Source: Mucilaginibacter saanensis (GTDB lineage: Bacteria; Bacteroidota; Bacteroidia; Sphingobacteriales; Sphingobacteriaceae). Taken from it: a stretch of DNA of 64,000 nt. Made by a program: the position numbers and the translations under genes. The notes under the pieces were generated by a model that saw only the letters and a list, made by a program, of their open reading frames with translations, was not told the DNA's origin and did no database searches. Where the stretch lies: NCBI RefSeq assembly GCF_014200575.1, contig NZ_JACHBZ010000006.1, positions 254,661 to 318,660 of the forward strand, read 5' to 3'. Of the stretch, positions 17,753-28,360 are shown in pieces (positions within the stretch are counted from its first letter, which is position 1; each line of letters begins with the position of its first letter).

Positions 17753-19222
17753 TTACTTGAGATACCACATTTTGGTATTGATATCATCCGCCCCGAATAC
17801 GGCGACGGCTGCTTTGTAGCTATCATAGTTAACATTCTGTTCGCTGGTGGGCCAACCGTATCTTACCGGGAATACGGATTGAAAAGCCGCCGGGCCTACA
17901 ACAAACTGTGGGTAACCGGTACGGCGGAAATCAAACCAGCCTTCTGATCCGCGAAATAACATCGCAATCCATTTTTGCGTGATCAGTTGTTTTTGTGTAC
18001 CATCGTATTTAACCAATGGCTGATCATAATAAGCCTGACTAACCGCCAGATTTTTAACGCCGTAGTAATCCATAGAGGCTTCTATCCCGTCATGATAAAG
18101 CGATGCCGCTGTTTTAGACGGTACTGTTACTTTACCTGATTGAACCGCCTCGGCCAAAATAAAACAAACTTCAGAATAGACCATTAAACTTGCTTTTAAA
18201 CCGGTAGCCTTATCCTGCCTAAAAAAGGATGACAATACAGACTGATGAGTTTCACCTCCATTGTAATTGGCAGGATCGGTTAAAGCATGAGGTACACCTA
18301 CATATTGATTATGATCAACCGTTGAACCAATTGTTGTAGCCACAGGTGCTACCCACACCGCTAATCGGGGATCGTTACGCTCAAGCAAGGCATCTACCAA
18401 TTCTTTACTTGCCTTTGTTTTGGCAAAGTCGGCATCAATCATGTTTTTTGCACCGCCCGGCCAGCTATCGTCTTTTTTAACGCCCTGGTAAATCACTTCG
18501 GCATTATCAGTATTGCTGTTGAAAATGGGATACTGATCGGTGTTATTGATAATCTCCTGCATTTCCGAAAAAGCGTTTGCATATACTTTTGAACAACGCA
18601 TCAGCATACGCAAACGAAGTGAGTTAGCCAGTTTACGCCATTGCAATGCTTTGCCGGCATAAAGGGCATCTGCACTTGCGTCAATGCCGGTGCCGTTGGC
18701 TCTTAATTGCTCATTGGCGTCCTTAAGCAATTGCAGCAAGCTCATGTAAATATCCTGCTGCTTATCATAAGCTGGTTTAATATTGCCTGTAGTTACCGAT
18801 TGTAAAGCCTGCGAATAAGGCGCATCACCCCAAAGATCAGTAAGGTAAGAGATATTGAATGCCATCAGGATATTACCGGTTGCTATATAAACCGGTGTTG
18901 ATGCGGTAACCGCTTCCTGCTGCATAGTTTTAATTACCATAGCGCGCTGGTAAATATCGGTCCAATCAATGGCCGTCCAGCGGAAATCTTCGTAATCGTT
19001 GTTCCTTACAAGCGTTATATACCTACCTACTGCAGCCGGGCGGCGATCAAAGGCATTCTCTTCGTAAGCGTATGCTGTTTGAGTGATTGCCTCGGTAAAA
19101 TGGTATTCGGGCCTTGTGGTTGAGGGGCTGTTGTTGTTGGTATTGATGGCTTTGAAATCCTTAGTGCAGGAAGTAAAAGCCGTTGCAACTATGGCTAAAT
19201 ATAAAATAGAATAAACTTTCAT
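17753..19222 (-). CDS. SusD/RagB-family outer-membrane lipoprotein
   Basis: 489 residues. A lipoprotein signal with lipobox cysteine C19 (VATAFTSC) gives a surface-exposed lipoprotein. The body is a helical TPR-rich SusD-like fold (SusD_2 type), with LAEAVQSGKVTVPSKTAASL and WIAMLFRGSEGWFDFRRTGYP near the C-terminus, both typical. It binds the ligand and hands it to the SusC channel encoded 12 bp upstream. Instead of glycosidases the neighbours are phosphatases and a phosphodiesterase, so the ligand is likelier to be a glycerophosphodiester or other phosphorylated polymer than a plain glycan (inference). Confidence 0.9.
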   Translation of the reverse strand: MKVYSILYLAIVATAFTSCTKDFKAINTNNNSPSTTRPEYHFTEAITQTAYAYEENAFDRRPAAVGRYITLVRNNDYEDFRWTAIDWTDIYQRAMVIKTMQQEAVTASTPVYIATGNILMAFNISYLTDLWGDAPYSQALQSVTTGNIKPAYDKQQDIYMSLLQLLKDANEQLRANGTGIDASADALYAGKALQWRKLANSLRLRMLMRCSKVYANAFSEMQEIINNTDQYPIFNSNTDNAEVIYQGVKKDDSWPGGAKNMIDADFAKTKASKELVDALLERNDPRLAVWVAPVATTIGSTVDHNQYVGVPHALTDPANYNGGETHQSVLSSFFRQDKATGLKASLMVYSEVCFILAEAVQSGKVTVPSKTAASLYHDGIEASMDYYGVKNLAVSQAYYDQPLVKYDGTQKQLITQKWIAMLFRGSEGWFDFRRTGYPQFVVGPAAFQSVFPVRYGWPTSEQNVNYDSYKAAVAVFGADDINTKMWYLK

Positions 19223-19234
19223 GATTAGTTTGAA

Positions 19235-22200
19235 TTAAAAGGTACAACTTAGTTTGAAACCGTATGATCTGATTCCCGGCAAGGCATATTGTGCTACACC
19301 CTGGTAGCGTAAAGTTGATATGCTTATTGTACTTTCAGGGTCAAAACCATTGTGGGCTGCTGTCCAGATAAACATATTGTAGCCAATAATTGAAGCCGAC
19401 AGATTGCTCATAAAAGGAAGATGGCGCATTACCTTTTTATTGAAAACATAGGTTAACGATACCTCTTTCAATTTCACATAGGTTGCGCTGAAGGTATCGT
19501 TCTGATAATATTTCCAATATTTGTTATCGTAATAATCGGCCGCGGCTATGATCACGTTGTTTTGCTTGTAGGTACCATCGGCATTGGCTATTACACCTGG
19601 CATAATCATACCGTCGTTCCGTTTCACGCCGTTTGCGTCCGTCCAGCTTAAACCGCCGTGGGCGGCATCCCGTCCGGGTATTGTCGTATTCAGGTAACCG
19701 TCATCAATTAAACTTTTTACCGCGTAAGAATAGTATTGGCCGCCCTGGCGCCAATCTAAAGTTGCACTTAGCGTTAAGCCGGCATAGCTTACACTGTTGG
19801 TAACACCCAGCATAAAATCAGGATTATAATTACCTATCTTTTCCAGCGTTGTTGCTTGTTGCATTAAACCACCGCTCGTTAATAAAGGTTGCCCGGCATA
19901 TTGGCCGCTGGCTGCTTTTTTCCAGCTTGTGGTATAAAAGTCGCCCATCTGCGTGCCTTCGCTAATCAGATAATTCACATTGCTTCCGTCGGTACTGCCC
20001 AGTAAATAATTGGTTATACCAGGTGTAAGAGAAACTACCTTATTACGGTTACGCGTAAAGTTAAATTCTGTTCTCCAGGTAAACTTTCCTTTAACAGGTA
20101 CGGCGTTAAGCGTTAATTCAATACCTTGATTCTGGATGTTTCCGGCATTGATCAATTTGGAGCTGGCACCGGATGCGATGGTAGTTGGCACCTGGATGAT
20201 CTGGTTTTTGTTATTGGTTTTATACCATGTAAAACTCAAACCTAACCTATCCTGGAAAAAGCTAACATCGGCCCCGGTTTCGTATGAGGTGGCGATTTCT
20301 GGTTTTAACTGGCTGTTTTTTTGATCATAGCTAAGCGATGCCCGTTTTACACTTCCCCAATCCGTATCAAACGGAATCACATTATATAGCTGATAGGGGT
20401 CCGTATCAGACCCTACCTGCGAAATATTTCCGCGAAGCTTTAAGTATGATAACTTGTCCCATTTAATTCCCAGTAAATCGGAAGCGATGATGCTTAATGA
20501 CGCCGAAGGATAGAAATACGAACTGTTTTCGGAAGGCAGGGTGCTGCTCCAATCATTACGGGCTGTAAGGTTTAAGAAAATCGATTGCCTATAGCTGATC
20601 TCGCCTAATCCATAAACACTGTTAATCCTTTTGTGTCCCGCGCCCTCAGCATATATCATAGAGCCCGCTGCCGCGTTCGAAAGGTTGTAAATTCCCGGTA
20701 AGGTGAGCGTTCCGGTATAATTTTGAACCGAACGTGTTTTCTGATCCATCTGGTTGCCACCCGCCGAAACCGAATAAGCGAATAGGGGGGCGATCTTTGA
20801 TTTATAGGTCAGCAAAAAATCACTGTTTTGTTCTTTAAAATAATCGTTCTCGGTAAGGTAGGCACCTGTTGGGTTACGCTTTGCACTGAACGGGCGTTTC
20901 TGGTTAACATCCGTACTGTAGTAATCCAATCCGGTGCGTGCTGTTAACGTTAGGTTAGCTAACAGATCTATAGCCACCTGAACGTGCCCTGTTAACCGGT
21001 TCCGGTTATATCCGTTTGTTTCTTCATTCGCGATCAGAAATGGGTTGTCATCGCTTGATAAGGGATTGTATTGTTTAACACCTTCTTTACCCGGTACCCA
21101 ATAATTACGCAAATCGTTAATGTTTATACTGGCCGGAAGCTTGTATATTTCATAAGTTACACTTTCGCTGTTTGCCGATGGGCGGTTATCGCTTTGGTTA
21201 TTGGTATAACCAATATTGCTACTTATCCTGATAGATTTGTTGATGTTATAGTTGCCTGCAAAGTTCAGGGTGTTTCGTTTCATATCGGTATTGGGTACAA
21301 TACCTTTATTTTGCATATTGGCAAAAGAGAGCCTGAAATCCCCGGCATCACCTGATTTAGATACCGCGATGTTATTGGTAAGGGTGTGGCCTGTATTAAA
21401 AAAATCTTTAACGCGATTTGGATACGAAACCCAATCTGTAGGCACGGCATTGCCGCTGGCATCAAGCGGGCTGTTCCATTGCACCAGTTTAATACCTGTA
21501 TTTAAACGCTGCCCCCAGGCGCTGGTACTTAGCGTGCCGCTACCCGGTACAGGCGAATCTCCTGCTCCGTACTCATTTTGTAAATGAGGAAACAGATAAG
21601 CCTTATCAATTACCGTGGTTGAATTGAAGCTTATTCCTAATCCTTTTTTTTCGGCACCCGATTTGGTGGTGATCAATATTACGCCAAAACCGGCCCTGCT
21701 GCCATACAATGCGGCAGCGCTTGCTCCCTTCAATACGGTTATGCTGGCTATATCGTCAGGGTTTAAATCGCCGATCGGACTTCCGTAGTCTATACCCTGT
21801 TTACCATCTATCCCTGCTGTGGGGTTTTGGAGGGCTGGCGCTACAGGAACACCATCTACAACGTATAAAGGTTGATTATCTTTAGTAAGGGACGATTGCC
21901 CGCGGATGGTCACCATCACACTGCTACCCGGATCGGCAGCCGAGCTCCTTACCTGAACACCTGCAATACGCCCGGTAAGTGCATTTAACACGTTAGGCTG
22001 GGGCACATCGCTCACATCTGCCGATGTTAACTGGGAATTGGCGTAACCTAATGATTTTTCCCTTTTTTTGATTCCCAACGCGGTAACTACAACTTCATTC
22101 AGTGAATTTGGCTGTGCTCTTAATATTACTGTTTTTATGGCGTCGCTGCCCTCTTCAACAACAATGTTTTTTATGGTTTCCTTTTGGAACGATATAAATC

Positions 22201-22702
22201 TTACCTCAAGCGTGTAGGTACCTGCCGGTACCGGAATGCTGAATGTACCATCGTTGGCCGAAGTAGTTGTTTTTCCTGCATCAACCAGGGCGATAGTAGC
22301 ACCCGGTAAGGGTTCCTGGGTTTCATCAACCACTTTGCCGGTGATATGGCCGGTATGCCCTAAGGATGCAGGCTTGTCTTTGTTACCCTTATTTAGGATA
22401 ATGTAGTTATCAATTAGCTTGTAACGTATTGATAAATCGGAGGTAAGCCATTTTAGCGCCTCATTAACGGCGAGCTTCTTTTTACGGATCTTAATTGTTT
22501 TCGACATCATGGTGTTGACCTCTTTGTCGAATGTAAATTCCAAACCGGTCTGTGATTTAACCTGATCGATAAATTGTTCCAACGTTACGGAAGCGGTATT
22601 AAATGTGATAATGTGCTCAATATTTTGAGCCGAGCTGCGCTGCCATATAGCGCACAGCAGAAAAACAAGCATCAAAAATTGATGAATTAACTTTTTTTTC
22701 AT
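19235..22702 (-). CDS. SusC/RagA-family TonB-linked outer membrane protein
   Basis: 1155 residues. Signal peptide, then an STN/secretin N-terminal domain (about 35-105, NTASVTLEQFIDQVKSQTGL), which in this group contacts a FecR anti-sigma factor. A carboxypeptidase-regulatory beta domain follows (about 120-205, GHITGKVVDETQEPLPGATI), then the plug with SITVLKGASAAALYGSRAG and a large barrel ending YGFKLSCTF. The STN domain and the upstream sigma/FecR genes indicate trans-envelope signalling: ligand binding should switch on this operon. It forms the importer with the SusD protein. Confidence 0.93.
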   Translation of the reverse strand: MKKKLIHQFLMLVFLLCAIWQRSSAQNIEHIITFNTASVTLEQFIDQVKSQTGLEFTFDKEVNTMMSKTIKIRKKKLAVNEALKWLTSDLSIRYKLIDNYIILNKGNKDKPASLGHTGHITGKVVDETQEPLPGATIALVDAGKTTTSANDGTFSIPVPAGTYTLEVRFISFQKETIKNIVVEEGSDAIKTVILRAQPNSLNEVVVTALGIKKREKSLGYANSQLTSADVSDVPQPNVLNALTGRIAGVQVRSSAADPGSSVMVTIRGQSSLTKDNQPLYVVDGVPVAPALQNPTAGIDGKQGIDYGSPIGDLNPDDIASITVLKGASAAALYGSRAGFGVILITTKSGAEKKGLGISFNSTTVIDKAYLFPHLQNEYGAGDSPVPGSGTLSTSAWGQRLNTGIKLVQWNSPLDASGNAVPTDWVSYPNRVKDFFNTGHTLTNNIAVSKSGDAGDFRLSFANMQNKGIVPNTDMKRNTLNFAGNYNINKSIRISSNIGYTNNQSDNRPSANSESVTYEIYKLPASININDLRNYWVPGKEGVKQYNPLSSDDNPFLIANEETNGYNRNRLTGHVQVAIDLLANLTLTARTGLDYYSTDVNQKRPFSAKRNPTGAYLTENDYFKEQNSDFLLTYKSKIAPLFAYSVSAGGNQMDQKTRSVQNYTGTLTLPGIYNLSNAAAGSMIYAEGAGHKRINSVYGLGEISYRQSIFLNLTARNDWSSTLPSENSSYFYPSASLSIIASDLLGIKWDKLSYLKLRGNISQVGSDTDPYQLYNVIPFDTDWGSVKRASLSYDQKNSQLKPEIATSYETGADVSFFQDRLGLSFTWYKTNNKNQIIQVPTTIASGASSKLINAGNIQNQGIELTLNAVPVKGKFTWRTEFNFTRNRNKVVSLTPGITNYLLGSTDGSNVNYLISEGTQMGDFYTTSWKKAASGQYAGQPLLTSGGLMQQATTLEKIGNYNPDFMLGVTNSVSYAGLTLSATLDWRQGGQYYSYAVKSLIDDGYLNTTIPGRDAAHGGLSWTDANGVKRNDGMIMPGVIANADGTYKQNNVIIAAADYYDNKYWKYYQNDTFSATYVKLKEVSLTYVFNKKVMRHLPFMSNLSASIIGYNMFIWTAAHNGFDPESTISISTLRYQGVAQYALPGIRSYGFKLSCTF

Positions 22703-22777
22703 TACTTAGTGTCGAATTTAAGCGGGTTTTAAAACCAGCATGTTTGTTAATTGAATCTTCAAATTCAGTTGATAGCC

Positions 22778-22803
22778 AAGCGTCCTGCTCCAACAGGACG
22801 CTT
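22778..22803. terminator. Hairpin between the fecR-type gene and the susC gene
   Basis: A perfect 10-bp stem (22778-22787 with 22794-22803) and 6-nt loop in the 142-bp gap. No T run follows on the minus strand, so it may be an attenuator or RNA-processing/stability element rather than a full terminator. Confidence 0.5.
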
Positions 22804-22844
22804 ATTTAGTATATGTTATTTGTCCGCACCTCCTTGTTTTTGGG

Positions 22845-23816
22845 TTAGTTGATATGCACTTCATTTTTATTGATGGTGTAATTGAAGCCTGCTGTTTGTG
22901 ATAGAATTTCTAAAACCTGCGGCAATGTTTTTTGTGTAAAACTGGCCGTAACTTGTTTATGACAAAAACGCGAAGCTTTGATTTGGATATTTACACCATA
23001 GTACCGTTCCAATATCGGTGCGATATCTTCAATGGTTTCGAGGCGAAAGATCAGGATTCCTTTTTGCCAGCCGAATATATCTTCTATGGCCACATTATCC
23101 TTTTTAAACACCTTCTTCTTACTGTACGATAAGCGGTCACCAGGTAAAAGCATATAGGTGGCGGTAGGCTTCAGGCTATTAACACCTACTTTTCCTGTGG
23201 CTACACTAACCATTGTTTTAGTATCTGCCGGATATGATCTTACATTGAAAGATGTTCCTAATACCTGCACATTTAAGCTGCCTGTGTGAACTAAAAATGG
23301 ATGGTTGCTATCGTGCTTTACATTAAAAAAGGCTTCGCCGTTAAGGTAAACTTCTCTTTTGGCGTCAACAAATTTAGCACGGTAACTCAGCATGCTGCCG
23401 CTGTTTAATACAATCTCGGTACCATCGGGCATTATGACTTTCTTTTGCTGACCTGCTGCGGTTGTTACACTAAGCATCTGCAGGCCGGCATTTGGTTGCG
23501 CCTGGCTTTTCAACAATAGGTAACCAGCCGAAAGTATAAGCAGCAAGCTTGCTGCTATACCTAATGACCATTTGAAAACGCCGATGCTATGTACCGGTTT
23601 GATAGTAGCGTTTATGCAGTTCAAAACACTTTTCGAATCAAAGTCATGAACATCCGAATTATCGGCCATGTCGTTCAATGCTTCTTCAGCCAATACCGTA
23701 ATCCATTCCTGCTCGTAATTACGGGACGAAAGGATAAGCCGTACCTTTTCCAACTCCTGCTGCGTGCAGCTATTGCCAATGTATTTTCGCAATAATGCTA
23801 TGATATCCTGATTCAT
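22845..23816 (-). CDS. FecR-family anti-sigma factor
   Basis: 323 residues from the ATG at 23816, which is preceded by AGGAAAA; a start at 23843 would add 9 residues. A cytoplasmic N-terminal region (about 1-80) is followed by one transmembrane helix (SLGIAASLLLILSAGYLLL), the periplasmic FecR domain (VIMPDGTEIVLNSGSMLSYR, then REVYLNGEAFFNVKHD, FLVHTG and GTSFNVRSY) and a C-terminal STN-like DUF4974 segment (IAPILERYYGVNIQ). It holds the ECF sigma factor encoded upstream and should receive the signal from the STN domain of the SusC protein. Confidence 0.92.
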   Translation of the reverse strand: MNQDIIALLRKYIGNSCTQQELEKVRLILSSRNYEQEWITVLAEEALNDMADNSDVHDFDSKSVLNCINATIKPVHSIGVFKWSLGIAASLLLILSAGYLLLKSQAQPNAGLQMLSVTTAAGQQKKVIMPDGTEIVLNSGSMLSYRAKFVDAKREVYLNGEAFFNVKHDSNHPFLVHTGSLNVQVLGTSFNVRSYPADTKTMVSVATGKVGVNSLKPTATYMLLPGDRLSYSKKKVFKKDNVAIEDIFGWQKGILIFRLETIEDIAPILERYYGVNIQIKASRFCHKQVTASFTQKTLPQVLEILSQTAGFNYTINKNEVHIN

Positions 23817-23887
23817 TTTTCCTATGCTTCCTACATAAGACAATTTACCGGGATGGGATAACTATCCGGTTTGGAAAAAAAGTTACC

Positions 23888-24490
23888 TTATTTTTTGAGT
23901 AGTATGATCACCACTAAAAACAAGCTGATAACGCCATTGGCAATTAGATGATCTTTGATAGATCTAAGCGCTTTAACAATTTGATTATTCACCGTGCTAT
24001 CTGCAATATCAAGTTCGCGGGCAATTTCGCGATGGCTCATTCCGCCATTACGGCCCATTTCGAAGATCAGTTTCCGTTGTGGCGGCAAATTATCAATAGC
24101 TTGCTGAGCTTTCTCCATGGTTTCGCGATAAGCGATGGTATTTTCGGTGTTTTCACTAAACTGTTCAGCACAGAACATGATCTCATCAATATAACGCTCT
24201 TGTACAGTTTCGCGTTTGATCAGGTTTAACAAATGATTTTGAGTAAGTTTATATAGATAGGATTGGATTGATGACTCGATATTGACCAACGGCGCATTGT
24301 TCCACAATTTAACAAAAATGTCATGTACCGCGTCTTCGGCTATTTCGGTTGATTTGATGATCTTAACCGCGTACCGGAACAGTTTTGGCGCATAAGTATT
24401 GTAGATGATAGTGAAAGCTTCCTGGTCCTGTACCTTCAATCCGGCTAAAAGCTCTTCCTCGTTAAATATCATCTTATCCTTGCTGGTCAT
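23888..24490 (-). CDS. ECF RNA polymerase sigma-70 factor
   Basis: 200 residues. Sigma region 2 at about 25-95 (FTIIYNTYAPKLFRYAVKII, then AEDAVHDIFVKLW) and region 4 at about 130-185 (LPPQRKLIFEMGRNGGMSHR, then EIARELDIADSTVNNQI). The protein ends in a hydrophobic stretch, VISLFLVVIILLKK, seen in some Bacteroidota ECF factors and able to tether them to the membrane. It is the first gene of the sigma/FecR/SusC/SusD/phosphatase set, 44 bp before the fecR-type gene, and should drive the susC promoter. Confidence 0.92.
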   Translation of the reverse strand: MTSKDKMIFNEEELLAGLKVQDQEAFTIIYNTYAPKLFRYAVKIIKSTEIAEDAVHDIFVKLWNNAPLVNIESSIQSYLYKLTQNHLLNLIKRETVQERYIDEIMFCAEQFSENTENTIAYRETMEKAQQAIDNLPPQRKLIFEMGRNGGMSHREIARELDIADSTVNNQIVKALRSIKDHLIANGVISLFLVVIILLKK

Positions 24491-24730
24491 GGATGCACAC
24501 TAATTAGTGCGGCAAAAATATCAAACCAAGGTACTGCGTGGTGATAAGGAATGTTTAAGTTATTGTAAAGAAAGGGGTGGCCGATCTAAAATTAGATTCG
24601 TTTAAAGGTATTCCTCCTGAGATCGGCTCATGTTCTGGGCTCGGGGAATTGTACTATGCATCGGGCTTAAGACCATCAACTTGTACATCACCTACCGAAA
24701 CGGCATCGAATAAGGTCATTTACAATTTAA
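24491..24730. other. Gap upstream of the truncated GH78 gene
   Basis: 240 bp with no gene. It should contain the sigma-factor promoter on the minus strand. The normal 5' part of the GH78 gene is not recognisable here in any frame; a TAA at 24728-24730 immediately precedes the first homologous codon. Confidence 0.45.
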
Positions 24731-26827
24731 GTTTTAACCCACTGGAATTATGAAAGGATAGATTTAAGTCCTTTTCTCCAATCCGGTCATAATGTAGTAG
24801 CCGCGCAGGTATGGAATGATGGAGATCTTCGCCCTGAAGCCAATGTGTCTTACAGGACAGGTTTTATTTTGCAGGGGGTATCAGGTGATGGGCAGGTTTT
24901 AAATACAAACGAAAGCTGGAAATGTATCCGGGATAGCAGCTATAGCGCGGTTAAGGTAATCATTCCTGATTATTATGTGGCGGGTCCCGGGGAGCAAATT
25001 GATATGCAGCGTCATATTCGGGGCTGGGAAAAGCTATCTTTTGCGGATGACTTATGGCCGAATGCGGAAAATATTACTCCCGGGATACCAAAAAACAGAG
25101 TTGGGTTTGCCTGGCCCAATGGTTGGCTTCTGGTTCCTTCCGCACTACCTCAAATGGAACTAACACAACAGCGACTAAAGACATTGAGGAAAAGCGAAGG
25201 TATAAACGTTGCCCCATCTTTCCCGGCAATAAAATCACCAATTACCATCCCTGCTCATACCACGGCTACACTCTTATTGGATCAGGCGTTTTTGACAAAT
25301 GCTTATCCAACGATTTTATTTAGTGGAGGGAAGAATAGCACCATAACGCTGAATTATGAAGAGTCCTTATTTACGAAATATCCTGTAAAAGGCAACAGAA
25401 ATGAGGTGGAGAACAAGGTGCTTGTTGGTATAAAAGATGTAATCATTCCTGATGGGCAAAACAATCAGGAGTTCACTTCACGTTTTTGGCGTACTTACCG
25501 ATACATTGCCATTACAATAGTTACCAACGCGTTTCCACTGGTACTGGAGGATGTTTACGGAACTTTTACCGGTTTCCCGTTTGTACTGAATGCGCAGCTC
25601 AATACTAATGATGCTGAAATCCGGAAGATATTTGAAATTGGTTGGCGGACAGCAAGGTTATGCGCTTTTGAAACCTATATGGACTGCCCTTATTATGAGC
25701 AGTTACAATATATCGGGGATACGCGCATTCAGGCACTTGTATCGCTGTTCAATAGTGGCGATGACCGCCTGGTGCGCAATGCCATCAATGACATTGAATA
25801 TTCCAAAACACCAGAAGGTTTGACGATGAGCAGGTACCCAAGTTCTTCACCGCAATACATACCTCCTTTTTCACTTTGGTATATCGGGATGTTACACGAT
25901 TATATGATGTACGGGAAAGACACCAGTTTCCTCAAAACAAAATTAATGAGCGAACGCCAGGTGCTCAATTATTTCAGCGGCTTTCAGCAGCCGGATGGCT
26001 CGGTCAAAAACATACCCTGGTGGAATTTTTCTGACTGGGTTGATACTGCTGAATGGTCACTCGGCACGCGCTCATTTGGCAAAGATGGTTCTTCGGCCTT
26101 GCTGGATCTGCAGCTTTTATGGGCTTATCAACTGGCAGCAGATATGGAACTGAAAATAGGACTGAAGGGATATGCCGAAATTTATACACGGCAAGCTGAA
26201 CAATTGCAACGCACCATTCGGAAAAAATACTGGGATGCTGGCCGGTATTTGCTTGCTGATAGGCCTGAAAAGGATTTATTTTCCCAGCACACCAATGCGC
26301 TGGCCATCCTGACTGGTACTATTCCACAGGAGGAATACCAAACTATCGGGCGCAAATTGCTGAACGATACTACCCTCACACCAGCCTCAATTTATTTTAA
26401 ATACTATCTGCACCAGGCCTTAACCAAAGCCGGCTTTGGGGGCCAGTATTTAAGTTGGCTGGGCAAATGGCGTGAGAACATACACGCAGGGCTGACGACT
26501 TGGGCAGAGACTTCGGATGTTAACAATTCAAGATCTGATTGTCATGCATGGGGAGCAAGCCCCAATATTGAATTTTTCAGGACCCTTTTAGGGATTGATA
26601 GTGATTCACCTGGGTTCGCTACGGTGAAAATCGAACCTCATCTTGGTGTAATCGAAAGCATTGGAGGCGAGATGCCGCATCCCAATGGTAAGATCAAGGT
26701 ACAATATACGCAGCTGAAAGGCCATTTGAAGGCAGTTATTGGTTTGCCGTCTAAAACGACCGGGAAATTAATATGGAAAGGCAAAAACTATTTGTTAAAA
26801 GAAGGTTTGAACACCATTCAAATATAA
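24731..26827 (+). pseudogene. Alpha-L-rhamnosidase (GH78), 5'-truncated
   Basis: From 24731 the frame reads VLTHWNYERIDLSPFLQSGH and NVVAAQVWNDGDLRPEA, the jelly-roll segment that in GH78 enzymes normally lies well inside the protein. It continues through the catalytic (alpha/alpha) domain: FETYMDCPYYEQLQYIGDTR with the acidic residues of the active site, and WAETSDVNNSRSDCHAWGAS. A stop lies directly before 24731, so signal peptide and N-terminal domains are missing; the first usable start is a GTG at 24845, inside the conserved region. The C-terminal beta domain is complete. I infer a dead or non-exported rhamnosidase left by a deletion or rearrangement. Confidence 0.8.
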
Positions 26828-26887
26828 AAAGGCCCAGGTTAAAATAGACTACCGCTATACAAGATATAAAGCGTCCAGTTGAGGGGT

Positions 26888-27019
26888 ATGACTAAGGTAA
26901 AGAGAACAGACTGGGATGTGACCAGTGATGCCACTTATGTATGGCTTCCTATCATCTGGAAAAAAGATGTCCCAAAAATTGATTGGAAGGATGAATGGAA
27001 GCTTTCTGGTCATAAATAA
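26888..27019 (+). pseudogene. C-terminal remnant of a GH43/sialidase-like glycosidase
   Basis: A 43-codon frame reads TDWDVTSDATYVWLPIIW followed by KIDWKDEWKLSGHK and a stop. This is the kind of C-terminal ending (DATYVWLPI, then IxWxDxW) seen in Bacteroidota family 43-like glycosidases. The rest of that gene is absent: upstream only about 60 bp separate it from the GH78 stop. It marks a deletion junction between two former glycosidase genes. The family call is from memory and modest. Confidence 0.4.
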
Positions 27020-27120
27020 TATAGATATTCAAAATAACGTGGCTTCTGCCTGTTGATCTCCACCCCAGGCATCAGGTCGTGCAGGGAACAGCTTCGAAAG
27101 AGGTTAAAAAAAATATTCTA

Positions 27121-28323
27121 ATGAAAAAAACTTTTATTTATCTTTTGATAACCATTTGCCTGGGTTCAACGTCCCTCGCTCAAAATTTACCCTATAAAAA
27201 TAAAAAACTTTCTCCGGAAGTAAGAGCCAGGGACCTGATCTCCAGGATGACCCTCGACGAGAAACTGATGCAAATGCAATGCATTTGGAATAAGAAATCC
27301 ACAATATTCACCAATGGCGAATTCGATGAAGCTAAAGCGCAAAAAGAATTCCAGTATGGGTTAGGGGAAATCGCCAGGATCAATGAAAGCGGGGCACCCA
27401 GCAGTTCCGGCTTGCATCCTAAACAAGCCGCGATCTTATATAATAAGGTTCAGCATTTTTTTGTCGAAAAAACAAGATTAGGAATACCTGTTATGGTACA
27501 TGAAGAAGGCCTGCATGGGCAGCAGACGCAGGATGCCACCAATTATCCTGTGCCAATAGGACTGGCAAGTTCTTGGAACGAAAATCTGGTAACGGAAATT
27601 TACACCAATGTTGCGCAGGAAATCAAGGCCAGGGGTGGACAACAGGTATTGGCACCAGTTGTAGATATTGTTCGGGACCCTCGGTGGGGCAGGACTGAGG
27701 AAACAATGGGTGAAGATCCATTTTTGATATCCCGGCTGGCTGTAGCACAAGTTAAGGCTTATCAAGGTAATAGTGTTTATCTTGACAAAGATCACGTAGC
27801 GGCGACACTCAAACATTTCGGTGTGCATGGCCAAAGTGAAGGTGGCAATAATACTGGGCCGAGCAATATAAATGAACGGCTTGCAAAGGAAATTTTTTTT
27901 AAGTCTTTTAAGGCAGCTATCGAACAGGCCGCACCAATGAATGTAATGTCCAGTTATAATGACCTTTGGGGAAAGCCTGCACATGCCAATAAGAAGCTGC
28001 TCACCGATATCCTGAGAAACGAATATGGTTTCAAAGGCGTCATCGTTTCTGATTACGGCGGTGTGAGTAATCTGAAAAATGAAAATAACATAACACCTTC
28101 GCTCGAAGAAGCCGGTTATATGGCTTTCAAAGCAGGGATAGATATTGAATTGCCTGATCCGGAATCTTTTACGGGACTGAAAGAATATGTTAAGGCAGGG
28201 AAAATAAGTATCGCCGAGATTAACAACACCGTGACCCGCATCCTGATCAACAAATTCCGCACAGGACTTTTTGATGACCCCTATGTAGACCCGGAGAGGG
28301 CAAGTACCAGTATTTCTAAGTAA
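27121..28323 (+). pseudogene. Glycoside hydrolase family 3, truncated after the first domain
   Basis: 400 residues from ATG 27121 (signal peptide MKKTFIYLLITICLGSTSLAQ); family members of this type run to about 750-850. The N-terminal barrel domain is complete: SRMTLDEKLMQMQ, LAPVVDIVRDPRWGRTEETM, LKHFGVHG and the nucleophile D311 in VSDYGG. It then ends at DPERASTSISK, exactly where the second domain (which supplies the acid/base Glu) should start. The stop codon lies inside a 49-bp palindrome. Without domain 2 normal activity is doubtful, so I class it as a truncated gene. Confidence 0.75.
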
Positions 28324-28360
28324 ACAACCCCACCTTAGGTGGGGTTGTTTACTTAGAAAT
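28312..28360. repeat. 49-bp near-perfect palindrome at the broken end of the GH3 gene
   Basis: 24 bases (28312-28335) are exactly complementary to 28337-28360 around a single central T. The left arm supplies the last codons and stop of the truncated GH3 frame. It can fold as a very strong hairpin and may terminate transcription from both sides; it may also have been the breakpoint of the rearrangement. Confidence 0.85.
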
